Source: Parietaria judaica (lineage: Eukaryota; Streptophyta; Magnoliopsida; Rosales; Urticaceae). From it: DNA of 64,000 nt. The notes below the pieces were generated by a model that made no database searches, was not told the DNA's origin, and was given only the letters and a program-made list of their open reading frames with translations. Location of the stretch: contig OX940864.1 in assembly GCA_954871525.1 (NCBI GenBank), positions 10,844,001-10,908,000 on the forward strand. The letters run 5' to 3'. A program made the translations under genes and the position numbers. This document shows positions 34,851 through 47,429 of the stretch, in pieces. Positions within the stretch are counted from its first letter, which is position 1. Every line of letters begins with the position of its first letter.

Positions 34851-36660
34851 TGGGATTCCGTGAAATTAGGGTTCGAAACTTTGATAAAGTTATTTGTTGA
34901 AAAGCGTCTGAATGTAAACCTTAATTAAGTTAAGATGATATGTGTATCTATCTTAATATGTGACTAGTCGCCCACATGAAGTTAAATTTTTTCTTGAAAT
35001 GTACATATTTTTTTCATTTTTTGTATTGTCCTCAACGAAAAATAATTGAAGATACTTTTGCTAAAAATCGTCGAAAAATTCTAAAACGACAATGATTGGT
35101 GTGGAAACTTGCCGATGACCACATGCAAGTGAAATTTTTTAACCTTGTTACAAACATGACAAGTAGAAGTTAAACCGGTCTTAGAGCTTATGCTATAGTA
35201 TCCAACAGAAATGATTTGTTTAGTAAAGCAGATAGTTTAAATAGGAGTGTAAGTTTTGGTTACAAACTTGGCTTGGCTTTTGCCTGGTCTGGGTCCATGT
35301 CTCATTTCAGTAAAAAAAAAATCGAACTATTGTTAGTCAAAAAATTTAGAATAGGAAGATGTCAGGGCTTTAAAAATGCTTCTGGGCCGGTTGCTGGTCC
35401 AAATTATGTATTTTTTTAACTAATTATTATAGTTTAGTTCTAGCGGTTCTATTTTAAGCTTAAATCACGTATGGTTTATTTTAAGTTATGTTTATAATTT
35501 AAATTGTACTTTTTACTTATAAATAACTTATTTAAAAAATTATATATTAAAAAATCAAATGTGGGTTTGGACTTTGGCCTAGTTAAAAAACCAGGTTACT
35601 CCAAAATCGAGACCAGATGTGATTTTAGGTGGTTAAAAAATATTAGGCCCAAAAGAAAATGTAATTTTATTAATTCATAAGCATGACATTAAATTAGTGA
35701 AAGTTCAATGAAAATTAAAATGAAGAAAGCCTAATTGTTTTGCTCAATGTGCTTATATCAAAATAAAATGAATATTAAACTCTTATACTTTATGAATTTT
35801 TTAGAAGTCATAATTTAAGGGATGAGAATCAAATTCTAAATATTATGAGTCAAGTATAATATGCAATCACTCACTCATATTTCTTTCCAAACAATTATTC
35901 AATGAATGTAATCACACTCGTATAATTCATTAAAGTATCTCGTCATATTACAAGACAATTAAACAAACAAAATTACAATTAAGAGGCCTTTGACTCATTA
36001 TTATATGTGGGTGATATGTCATAAGAAGATTTGAAATGCATAAAGAGATTTGTATTGTCGTGATAAGCATATATTGAAATAATTATAATAGAAAAGACAA
36101 GGAGATTGAACAATTAGAAATTTAAAACAAGTTTTAGTACTGCTAATTGTGACTATTGAGAACCAATCATGAATCAATTTTCGGAATTTATCTCTCTTTA
36201 CCATTTAAAAAAAATTATTAGTATAAGCATAATTAGAGTAATTAGCACGAAGTTGCCCTTAGACTTTGGTTGTAGGTGTACTTTGCATTTTGAACACATT
36301 TATCCCAAGGTGTTAAAAGTAGCGTAAGTTGTTAAATTCTCTGTAACGCGAGACTTCGTTAATAACATTTGAATTAATTTATTATTGTTCAATAATTTTG
36401 CATGATTTTCAATGAACCGTTATTGAATGAATAGATTGAAACACTTTTCTATGCTTTTCGCACCAGTTAATATTTTCAATCATTTTACGCACAAGGCGTA
36501 TTTTTGGCAAACATATTATGTTGAGGGCATTGGTGTCAAAAAAATACGATTCGTAACGCTTAATTATTATTTTGTTCTTCTATTTTGAAATAGAGAAGAA
36601 CTAATTCATTCCACTATGATCTTTGTTGTTATTTTATGGTTTCTCGTTCCCATATAGTCT
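34851..36660. other. Gene-free AT-rich DNA
   Basis: No reading frame with protein-like composition. I see nothing that supports a gene or RNA gene. Confidence 0.5.
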
Positions 36661-36669
36661 TTTAAATGG

Positions 36670-37225
36670 TTTTAAATATCCGGATATGTCCTCGATATAT
36701 CCACGACGTGCCCAGAAAATGAGAAGTGCGATACGATATTCGTAGAAAATCGATATATCCATTTATTCTCATTTATCCGTTGGCAAGAGTCGATATATCT
36801 GTATAATAGAGAGTGCGAAACGACATCGATATCAGCATTTAAAATCGTGCTTCATATTTATGTTTGTACTCTATGACTTTATTATATTGTCTAACTTATT
36901 TTATGTTATGTCGACATTATTTTACGAGGTATGACTTTTATGTTATATGTTTGTGTTATATTATGATTTATGAGTGTTTTCTACGCTATAACTACGTGCC
37001 ATATTTATTAAATTGGTAATTTAGAAACTATATAAAAATATGATTGAAATAATAAAAATATTTTCGGAAATATCTGCCGATATTTTGATCGGCATGTGAT
37101 ACATCCGCAAAATTATGCGATATTCTCGGCAAGCGATATATCTTTTTCTTCGGATTTATCCATCGGCATACCCGTGCGATATATCCGTAAATTGGAGAGT
37201 GCGAAACGATATCGATATTTAGAAG
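36670..37225. repeat. Possible degenerate inverted-repeat element
   Basis: Both sides are dense in CGATATATCC-type words, and the word GAGAGTGCGAAACGA occurs twice (about 36809 and 37195). The ends show a loose inverted similarity (TAAATATCCGGATAT on the left against TAAATATCGATAT in reverse on the right). I found no target duplication, so both the limits and the class are tentative. Confidence 0.4.
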
Positions 37226-39017
37226 CTTGGTCTTTTTCTTCATCTAATGGATCCCAAAAGAACTAAAATCAAAAGGCGTTTAAGAAAAAGAGACTCAAAT
37301 TTTTTAACCATATTTATGTGCGCCAAATAGTCAATGCCCATAATCATAATGGCTAGAATTTATTGCCTAAATCCTTGCACAATCATGGTATTGCAATTTT
37401 TAATAATATATAAGTTATAACACACCCCACTAAATATTTTATAATTTATTATATAATCAGAATTTTACAGTATAGGGATGTTCTCAATTGTAAAAAATTA
37501 AACATCCAGGAGATTCCTGTGGGGAATCTTAAATTAAATTGGAAGTGATATACACTCCCATACATTTAAATAAATAATAAGGAAAATAATGGCAAAAGTA
37601 TTAAAACTATAATCAGTTGCACCGGCGATATTTATGTTCTTTCATAGTGAGCAAACTCCATTTAATCTGTTTTAAAAGCGTTAATAGAAGTTGAGACCAA
37701 AATAATAATAATAAAAAAAAAAGTTGAGAAAATTATGTTGCTGCTAGACATGTCCCTTTTTACTGTTTTTCTTAAACAAAAATCGAACATTTCATTGAGT
37801 ACTTTAACAGAAATTGAATGGAGTTATTGTTTTACTATTTTTTTTTTGTCCCTCTATAACATGAATACGGTATGTTTTACAACTTTAATACTTTAGCCGC
37901 TATTGTCACTAAATAATCTATAAAATATACACTTTTTAATAACTTGGTAAAGTGAGATTAGAGGCTAAATATAATAGCTGGCAATGAGCAATCATTAAAG
38001 TAAGGTGGAAAATCCTTTGAGTTGTCAGTTTAAAGTAAGCTAATTAAATGAGAACATGGTCTCTCATATTAATTGACATGTCCATTGAGAAAAGGGAAAT
38101 GTGGTCTTATTAATTATGTAATTAATTACAGTGATTACCTCGTAATCTGCCAAAACCATGGAGATTAGTGAATATAACCCATAACCAATGTAATCTTCTG
38201 AATTTGATCTTTTGATTATTATATGTCATAATGTCAACAAAGCTTGTGCTCATTGGACAGTTAGAGAATTTACTAACATGAGTTCATCATCATCTATTTA
38301 TTTAATTGACATGTATTTTTAATTAGTGATCTCGTTTTTTCTGATACAGGTGTCATGATCTTTACATTTTAATACTGATAATACCAATAAATATACTTAA
38401 GTTGTATTTAACTTCGCTAGTATATATTTATTTATTTTTTATTTTTATCTTTTGCAGTAAACAAGATACTATCAAAATTCAATAAAATAGTTTTAATTTT
38501 GATGATTTTTTTTTTTTTTGCAAAATAAGCGGCACATGTTAAAAAAAAACGCTAAAAGAGGAATACGTATCACTTCCTCATTATTTTATTTTAATTTATG
38601 TGGTTTATGATTAGCGTTTTTTATTTGAAGAAGTTAGACCGATTTTGAACTGAACTAAACACAAGTTTGAATACCTTTTTTTTTACTTAAAAAAAAAAAG
38701 AATTTTGTATCTATGGGTAGTGTTGTAAGGATGGGAAATAATTGGATACCGGATCTAAAATTTTTATTTTGGAAAAAAATCATCATCGGAACTTTTTGGA
38801 TCCGGAAAATTTGGATTCCAAGCTTTACCAGAAAAAGAAGTTCTCGTCTTGATTTTTTTTTTTTAATTATCTCATGTCCTGGTTGAAACATCAATTTTTT
38901 TTATATATAATCTACTAAATAATATCTGAAAAAATTTTGGAACCAAAACTTCTAGTTCTGATTTTTTTCCAAAAAAGAAAAAAAGTGTTTCCGATTCACA
39001 GGATGCCATATGTACAA
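37226..39017. other. Gene-free AT-rich DNA
   Basis: No supported gene. Scattered ACCGG/CCGGAT words near 38740-38830 hint at another decayed transposon end. Confidence 0.45.
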
Positions 39018-39025
39018 TAATTTCT

Positions 39026-39655
39026 AGGAGTGAAAATTTTGTAACCGGTTCCGGTACCGGTACCGATCCCGGAGCGGTTCTAAGAAAAATTAAGGAAATT
39101 GTGTTTAAAACCGGGAACCGGTACTTCCCGGTTCACGATTTTCGGAACCGTGAACCGGAACCGGGAACTAGAAGCGTTTTTCCCGATTTTTAGTACTGGT
39201 TTCGGTTTTAAACTACATGTCGTTTTTTTCTGTATTTTTAATGTCGTTTTGGTATTATATGTCGTAGTACCGATACTACTCCCCCCCGCTCTGACCGGTC
39301 GTACTAGTAACGTGAAAAAGAAAAAGAAAGACAAGGCGAAAACAAAGAAAAAGAAATTACTCGGTTTTATTATTGTGGATATTTTTGTTTATTAGATATG
39401 GTACTTTATTATTCGGACATGTATTTTGTATTTTGTTTCAGATTTTTGTCCCGGATTTGGTTTCAGATTTTGCCCAAGTTTTACTCTCGGTTTTTGTCAC
39501 GATTTTTTCATAATTTTTTTTTCACTAATTTTTCCCGGTTCCGGTTTTAAAAAAAAAAAAAAGAGAGAAATATACAACCGGACGAATTTTCGGGGTAGGT
39601 ACCAAAAAAATGTAATTTCCTGGTTCCCGGTTCCCGGTTCCGCTTTCACCCCTAC
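39026..39655. mobile_element. hAT (Ac-like) non-autonomous element
   Basis: A 630-bp element with an exact 8-bp duplication TAATTTCT (39018-39025 and 39656-39663). The left end is AGGAGTGAAAA; the right end read in reverse is GTAGGGGTGAAAGCGGAACC, like the TAGGGRTGAAA ends of Ac-type hAT elements. Subterminal arrays of GGTTCC/ACCGG words lie at both sides (39042-39165 and 39622-39645). No transposase frame remains. Confidence 0.9.
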
Positions 39656-39663
39656 TAATTTCT

Positions 39664-41610
39664 ATGGGTAATTGACTAATATTTTGGGTCTATTTTCCTT
39701 TTTTAATAAATCGTTTTTTTTTTCTTCATATAATTCAAACCGAAAATATTGTACCGGCACATGACTCAGATATATACACGGCTGATATGCCACATAAACA
39801 TTATTATGTATTAACTATAAAGTCATCATATACATATATCATACATGTAGATGATAATAATAATAATTAATTATAGAAATGTGCAACTTTAAGGAACAAG
39901 AAGATATGGGACATTTACTAGAGGCAGTAAATTCAGCTCAGCAATATTTCATCACGCTCGTATATGCACATTTATAGCACAGCTTCAGATCTTGTCTTGA
40001 AAAACATTTATGGTAAAATTATTATATTTTATTTTTGATCAATAATACTCATAGAGTAATGTATTGTCTCTTCAATGAATTATTGAACTAGTAGTAATGT
40101 ATGTCATAGTAAATGAACAATTAGGATTAAATCCTAATCCCCCAATCAAAAAGCAAAATTAATAAAAAAATATATAATATAAAAAACTAAAGTAGTTCAT
40201 TACTAGTGTGAGAGGCAAATCCATTTGCCGCTTGTAAATCATCATTGTTATTATCGATTAGAGTTTTTTGTGATTGCAACCTTCTTTCTCGTACTCTCTC
40301 TGTACAATAAAGATTACAAAAATCGGCTCAAATATATAAGCTAAAAAATTAACGCCTACACCAAAATACATGTGAAATACCTAGAATGCTCTACGTCGGG
40401 TTCTTATAACGATTTGCGCAATTAGGCAATAGGCATCGTACCTCTATATCAACGAACATGAAAATTTATCTCACATTATAAAAAAAATGTTGAAGTTTGA
40501 CGATTTCAGAATCATCAATGTAGTATTTCTAATTGCTATTTTTTTTATATATTTTTAATTCTTACATTGGGTGCTTAATAAAAGGCACTTAAGTATATAA
40601 CTATTTCAAAACTCAAGTTTTTTTTTTTTAATATATTAATTAAGATTATTTTAATATTTAGATAAATTGTTATGAAGAATACCTAAACCCTATAAATATA
40701 TTACTCCAGCATCGAAAATACATTTTTTTTAATATTGGCTCTAGAATCGTCATCCGAGAATACATAACCGGAATTTACAATTATGCTTTTTAACCCAAAA
40801 TAAATAAATAAATAAATAAATAAATAAAATAAAGTTTGAGATCTATTTTTTTTTTTTTTTTTGGGTAAGAAAATAGTAATGGTGCAAATCTAGAGGCTGT
40901 TGATGAAGATTGAAACAGTGTATTTAAGGAGTAGCAATTAGGTGTCTTATTTGATAAGGTGAGCTTTAATTCTCAACTGTTCAAGGTCGTTGAATGAATC
41001 ATCCCCAATGGCCTTATATCTGCACTCTGCAATATGCAAGTAGTTAGGTTTAAGAGGCCATGAGAGCCTTTAAAGCCATGTCTTTCCTCTTTTCATTGAG
41101 TGATCATCTAACAATGGAATTAAAGCTTTGCAAAATGACCTATAACGAACCCTAGAGTCCCTTTCTTTTTTAATAAATTTTAGACTATTTTTATTTTGTA
41201 AATGTGAAGATAATGCAGTTGGTATTTGGTTGTAGAGAAAAAAAGTTTTAATTGACAAAGAATAAATTTAAATTTTTAGTATTGTATGGTAAATAACAAG
41301 AGAATTACCAACTAAATGAAGGTGAAAAACTACTTTTATCAATTTGAGAATTGAGTAAAAAATTGAAAACAACTTGTTTATAAAACAATATTACAATTTA
41401 CAAACATGCATTCAAAAGTAATTATATGTAAATAAAAATTTAAGGGATACTTACCACATAAGTATCCGGTCTTGTATTAAGTTCACTGACATATTCACAA
41501 TCTCTTTATTTTTTAGCGGCAATAATATTAAAAGCTATAAAATAGTGTCAAGATCCAACTCTATCCATGCTTTGTTGATGTCTATTACGTCTATTATCCA
41601 ACTCCAAAAT
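39664..41610. other. Gene-free AT-rich DNA
   Basis: No supported gene. Contains a TAAA microsatellite at about 40798-40828. Confidence 0.5.
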
Positions 41611-41688
41611 AAAAAATTATTCAACATTTTTATTCAATTTGAATTGTACAAAAAATTATTCAACATTTTTATTCAATTTGAATTGTAC
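41611..41688. repeat. 39-bp tandem duplication
   Basis: Two adjacent identical 39-bp copies, 41611-41649 and 41650-41688, each ending GAATTGTAC. Confidence 0.93.
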
Positions 41689-44600
41689 GCATGTATTTAG
41701 CAATAATGTTAAATCGACATATACAGAATTAAACCTCAATACTGATTTGTGACCTTTTAAGTACTACCGATACATTTTGTAGAAGATTATCCTTTTATGC
41801 CACAAAAATCTCCCCAAAAAAAAGAGCTTTCCATTATGTCATAATTCTATAAGTAAATACTAGATGTTAAACCATGGATAATTTTTAGTTTTTTACAAGT
41901 GCAAAAACTAAAATAGAAAACTTATCGTCCAATGCATGTCATTTGAAAGTACATGAATAATTCACCAATGAGGACACTATATATAACTAGAGCCTAGAAG
42001 CTGTGGATTGTTTTGTAACTGTCGGTAGGTACCAAACTCTAATATAAACCCAGAAAAAAAAAAAAAAAAACAATTCTCATATACATATATAGTAAATCAA
42101 ACTTATATTAGCAAAATCTACCAATGATATCTTAATTGAAAACTTGATTTTGAAAGAAAATCACGAGAAATAAACCCAAAAATATAAATGATTTATAGAC
42201 TATTTTCATCATCCGATAATTTTATTTTCTATCTTATTTTGCAATATATGTCACATCAAACACTACCTTACACAAAAATTAAAATATTAATTTTATATTA
42301 AAATTTCTTCTATTTATCTCCATACCCTCATATTTTGTTTCCAATTTTATCTTGTTGTAATGTGTTTCTTATTACGTTAATGTCTTTTTTTTTCTTCTTT
42401 ATTTCTAATTTTGTTGTTATTGTAGTTTTTTCTTTTGGTATTAATATTAATGTTATTTTCTTTCGGTATTAATATCTAAAAATATTATGTTCTTTTAAAT
42501 ATTTAATATGATAAATTTATAATTCAAAATAAAAATATATATAATTTTACAAATAAATATGATAATTTTACAACTCAATACGAATATGTAAATTATATAT
42601 TTTAGAAGGACAAAAAAATAAAAATAAAATAGGGTAGTTAACGTTGGCACTATAGCAAAACTATCATAGGAAACTAGACAAAGCAAATAAAGTGTTTCGA
42701 CCTTCCGTTTTACGTATATTAAAAGTAAAAAAACCGTCTACTTCTGTAACGAAAACTCAAAAATACCTAATGAAACTATATCGCGCCATCAAAATAAATT
42801 CGGGTCATAATTCTATATAATGTATATAAGTTTATAACTATATATGAATATATATATATATATAATATTCCTGCTATGACAACTTATTTATGTTTGTTAT
42901 TTTAATTCTTTGCAACATAAACATGATGCTCAGATTCAGCTGCTTCTTCAATTCAGTCAAAAGAAAAATAATGCAATTTCCAATGCATATCACAAGTGTA
43001 TCTTCACACCTTATATATAACACCATCAATTAATAATTATATACATATATATATATATATGTATGTATGTATGTATGTTTAGATAGATCACACGTGTAAA
43101 TAGTTTCATGGAACCTTCCTCAATAGATCTGCCGTCAAAACAGTGACATGTTGAGAGTCGCAATTTAATTAAAAAAATAATAATTAAATTGTTTGCATAA
43201 TTCAAGAATCATTGAGGACTTTGTGAGCCCTCTTCATTTATTTTCATGATCTCACACTTTCCCCACCACTCCAGATTTTTATTTCTCTCCTGTATTTGTC
43301 TGTCAACTAATCACACAATCCCAAAAATAATTAATATTTCCTATAAAAATAAAAATATTTCATCTTGATTTCATTAATTAGTTGGAATTTGATACAATTT
43401 ATGTCACAAATACAACTTACTAACTTAGATGTAATAGTTTCTCTCGCCACTTAAAAGAGGGCATTCAATCAATAATACTGTAGTTTTTTTCCTCTTTTGA
43501 ATATTCCAAAATGTAAATATACTATTTTTATTTCTAAATTCGATTTTAGAATATAGTAAATCAAGTTTATTAAAAAATAATTAGAAAATAGGCTTAAAAT
43601 CTCTCAAAGCGAGCCTAAATTCCAATGTGATTCGCTCCCTATAGTCACAAATAAGAAACCGGATAAAACTTAGGTAAATAAATAACATGATAATTTATAT
43701 ACTAAATTGGAAGATATAGTAGCTGTAGAGCCAGTCAAATCTAAAATTGTCTACAAAACACTTGTTTTCCTTCAATTTATCTTCATTTTTTTCGCATTTT
43801 TATTTATTTTATTCTTTTGTAATTGTTTGACTTTGAATTTAGTTGTTTCTCCTTTTATACTATCTATTTTGGATATCTAAGGTGTTACATATAATTTGTA
43901 ACGTATCATTTCCATTTTGGTTCTTCAAACCTTTGTGTTAAAATATTGTGTTTTTCCTCTTTCCCATAGTCTTCATCAGAGAACTTATTTTAAACAATAA
44001 TAGAATATCAACTTGTTATTTGGCAAGATAAATAAAATCTTAATGTCCAATTAATTTGGTTTAATAGCCAGTGAATCGCTATAGTAAGATGCATAATTCC
44101 TTTTATAGCAAGAACAACAATGTGTAGCGGTGTTGATGAACTGGAATAGCCGTAACACAACAAAGTTACATTATATCCATAATCCGCAAATATCATCGAT
44201 AATAACTTTTAGATCACCATTTTTTTTTATCTATTGATGATATCGACAATTGCAAACATGTCAAACTCCATTGTGAGTTACGAAATATCGTGTTCTTATG
44301 CGAGAACGAAGCGGTATCGAATTTCAGGAGCTTCACCAAAACCGCTGACGCACAACCCTCCGATTATATCCAAAAACCTCGTCACATTTTGTGTGGCATC
44401 CCTAAGAATTCCACTGAGCCCGCATCGAAAAATATACGGTAAAATGAGGTGTCAATTTTAAAATTTGTTAAGAGATGGGAGCGTCCATAAAATGGTGTTT
44501 AGCTCTAGTTAATATAATAATTCTTTGTATTATAAAATTATATATTTTATGAGTACATATCTTATTACAACTAAATGGTTGAATTGAAACATGAATCTTG

Positions 44601-45850
44601 TGTTGTGTTTCATGATTCTATAATTAATGTCCAATAATATGTACGTATATATATGTATTCATGATTAGTAGAAAATATGATCATCAAAAGAGTAATTAAT
44701 TAAGTGGGAAATGACAGTTTCTTGAAAGATGCATTAAGTAAGAATAAAAATGAACATACAATTATAAAACTAGAAATAAAGTAATTTCAGTTCTTTCGTG
44801 TTTAATGTTTGAATGATAATTTAATTCTGATAAAATCCTATATTAATATATTATCAACTATTAAATTCTTGACAATTGTTTCGAATTGTACATTAATATT
44901 GAAATCATTGACAAAATAAAGCAATCAATTCAACAGAATTATATATTACATTAATATATTTGCTTGAGTAAAACTCTCATAATGGTAAGTGTTCATTAAT
45001 AAGATTCTGTTTTTATTCTAATTAATTTATAATAAAAATTTAATAATTCATTAATTTGGGATTGGTAGCTTTTTAGACTCAATCTATGCAATAGTGAAAT
45101 TTTGACCCGTAAAGTTCGTAATTTTTCACATTTCACACCAATTGCACTTTTACTTGCGAACAGTAGTATAAAATTGACTTCCTTGGTTAAATTAACTCGT
45201 TATATGGTCTTTGGCCTTACAAATAATTCGGAATTGGTCATATTTTTTTTCTTTTCAGATTCAAAATTCTAATATTTTTTTTTAGATTTAAAACATAAAT
45301 GATTTCGACTCATCATAATAAAAATAGTCGGAATTAATTTTTTAAGTAAAATAATTATGTTTAAATCTCACTAGTGAATCCAAATCCCAAAAAGCATAGC
45401 TCATAAAGAAAGGAATGTAAGAAATGAAGTTCAAAGTTAAAACATTCAAGAACAAATTAAATTACTATAAATTCATACAGCATAATTATATATATTACAA
45501 AAGCTTTTGTTTTTACTATACAAATTATAAGATTATATTATATTATATAGATTCAATCAAGCCTCGAGAGGTATTATTACGCTTTTAATTATACCGAAAA
45601 ACTGCTTATTTTGAAGCAAAATTACGATTTATTTCCCATTTCACAGCCCAATAAATACGCTCCCAAAAAATTTTATTTCCATTTAATTAAACACATTTCC
45701 TGTTATTTCTCTCCCGTGACAATAATGCCAATAACTATAACCGCCTCTTTCCAAATCTACCCCTGCACAGCGGGTAAGGGCTCGTATCAGAAAGGGGTAT
45801 TTTCGTCATCGAGAGAAGATTATGGAATTAATCAACCCGCTAATCCATGT
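41689..45850. other. Gene-free AT-rich DNA
   Basis: Over 4 kb without a credible exon, with TA microsatellites near 42848 and 43044. The last few hundred bases hold the promoter of the gene at 45950 by position. Confidence 0.5.
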
Positions 45851-45858
45851 TATAAATA
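45851..45858 (+). promoter_or_regulatory. Probable TATA box of the gene at 45950
   Basis: TATAAATA on the coding strand. A start of transcription about 25-35 bases downstream would fall near 45880-45890, beyond the ATG at 45866. This is the reason for choosing the ATG at 45950. Confidence 0.65.
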
Positions 45859-45949
45859 ACCAGAAATGAATAGAAAGAGAGAGAAGAAGGAGAAGCAGAC
45901 AGTCCATGCACAGCACAGCGAGCTTGGGAGAGCAAGAAAACCTCCATTA

Positions 45950-47425
45950 ATGGGGCTCTGCGCAAAATCATCCAAGAACTGCAAAGAAAGCTGGGGAATG
46001 GGCCTCCTCCTCGTCTTCTTCCCCGAAGACACCACCCACGGCGGCGACGCCGCGAGCAGCCCCGCTTCGGCGACCGCCATTAACGGCCACAACAAGCTCT
46101 TCGCGATTCGGAGGAGCAATTCGAGTCGAATCCTCTCCAGAGCGCAGTCCACGATCTCCATCTGCGCGCTGCTCGTCTTCATCACGCTCCTCCTCTTCAC
46201 CCTCTCCACCTTCGAGCCCAACGCCCGGGCCAATTCCCCAATCAAGGTCGGTTCGCGGCGGTTCCTCTCCGAATCGCGGAATCGGAACCCTAATCTCGCC
46301 TCCTCGCGGCGGTTCTTGTCGGAAATGTGGAGGGCTCCGAGCTCTAAATCCGGCGACGCCTCGCCGGAGAGAGCTCTCCAGGGATTGGGGATTCTCCACC
46401 GGCGAGGCACGAAGGCCATGGCCGATCTCCTCGTCGGCCACGTCAGCGACGGCACGTCGGACGACGAGCTCCGGCTCTTCCTCAGAGCTCTCCACCGGTC
46501 GGGCCTCACCGCGCGAAGCGACGTCGTTTTGCTCTTCGCCTCGTCGTCGCCGAGTTTCGACTCAGTGATTCGCGAGGAGAACGAGTCGTTCCTCAGACTC
46601 GTCGAAACGCACAGGAGTCTCAACAAAACGACGCCGTCCGGCAAAAAGACCGGCTTCTTCTTCGACGTGAACCAGTTCAGAGAGAGCAAGAAGGACGTTG
46701 CAGAGCCGTTGTGGGGAAGAAAGGGAGTGACTCGGTCGCTCGGCAACGACTCGGACGAGTCGACTCGGCTGAGCTTCGGGTCGGTCGTCGGGTTCGAAGC
46801 CTCGGATCTCGACCCGGAAAACTCGCTGGGCGGTTTCCTCAGCGACCACGTTCCCATGAGCTTGAGAAGGTGGGCTTGTTACCCGATGCTGCTGGGTCGG
46901 GTCAGGCGAAACTACAAGCACGTCTCCTTAGTCGACGCCAAAAACGCCATCGTTTTCGGCGACCACCTCGGCCAGTTCAAGAACCGGAGCCCCGAGTCGG
47001 TCCTCCTCCACGCTGCCGGGTCAACCCAGCGGCACGGGAAGCGGAACCCGTCGGGAGTCAACCCGTGGGTCGTCGCGGGCGGGGCGCGAGGCGTCCGCCG
47101 GCTGGCCGCGGCGATGCTGACCGAGATCGTCCGGACCGCCACGTCGGCGTCCGCGGGAAAGAAAAAGAAAGGCGGCGGGGCCGTGACGGAGTCGGGGGTG
47201 CTGAGTCAGCTCGCGGCGAACGAGTTCTTGCTAAAGAACGTGAAGGTGGTGAAATCGGGGGAGACGGTTCCGGACGCGACCGAGCTCGGGCACAACCCGG
47301 CGTCGTTTTGGAGACACGCCGTCGTGCAGCGCGGTAACGGTAACGGGCACGAGTTAGTTAAGTCCGTTATAATGAAGCAGATATGCTCGTCTGAGGTTGA
47401 TTCTTCTGTCTATAGGGATTGTTAG
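45950..47425 (+). CDS. Plant-specific single-exon predicted type II membrane protein, function unknown
   Basis: Uninterrupted 491-codon frame from ATG 45950. An in-frame ATG at 45866 would add 28 basic residues but sits too close to the TATA box. The protein has a short N-terminal basic segment, one transmembrane helix (ISICALLVFITLLLFTL), then a Ser/Arg-rich stem and a conserved lumenal or external domain. Blocks include MADLLVGHVSD, SDVVLLFASSS, SLRRWACYPMLLGRVRRNYK, VSLVDAKNAIVFGD and SPESVLL. The layout resembles Golgi glycosyltransferase-like proteins of a plant DUF family, but I cannot name a reaction and see no clear DxD motif in the expected place. It is strongly GC-rich within AT-rich DNA and has no introns. 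It is the only gene in the right 29 kb. Confidence 0.85.
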   Translation: MGLCAKSSKNCKESWGMGLLLVFFPEDTTHGGDAASSPASATAINGHNKLFAIRRSNSSRILSRAQSTISICALLVFITLLLFTLSTFEPNARANSPIKVGSRRFLSESRNRNPNLASSRRFLSEMWRAPSSKSGDASPERALQGLGILHRRGTKAMADLLVGHVSDGTSDDELRLFLRALHRSGLTARSDVVLLFASSSPSFDSVIREENESFLRLVETHRSLNKTTPSGKKTGFFFDVNQFRESKKDVAEPLWGRKGVTRSLGNDSDESTRLSFGSVVGFEASDLDPENSLGGFLSDHVPMSLRRWACYPMLLGRVRRNYKHVSLVDAKNAIVFGDHLGQFKNRSPESVLLHAAGSTQRHGKRNPSGVNPWVVAGGARGVRRLAAAMLTEIVRTATSASAGKKKKGGGAVTESGVLSQLAANEFLLKNVKVVKSGETVPDATELGHNPASFWRHAVVQRGNGNGHELVKSVIMKQICSSEVDSSVYRDC

Positions 47426-47429
47426 ATTA

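Noticed and set aside
45850..46857. 335-codon minus-strand frame opposite the gene at 45950
   Set aside because: Arg/Ser/Pro-biased shadow of a GC-rich coding strand, with no promoter or family support.
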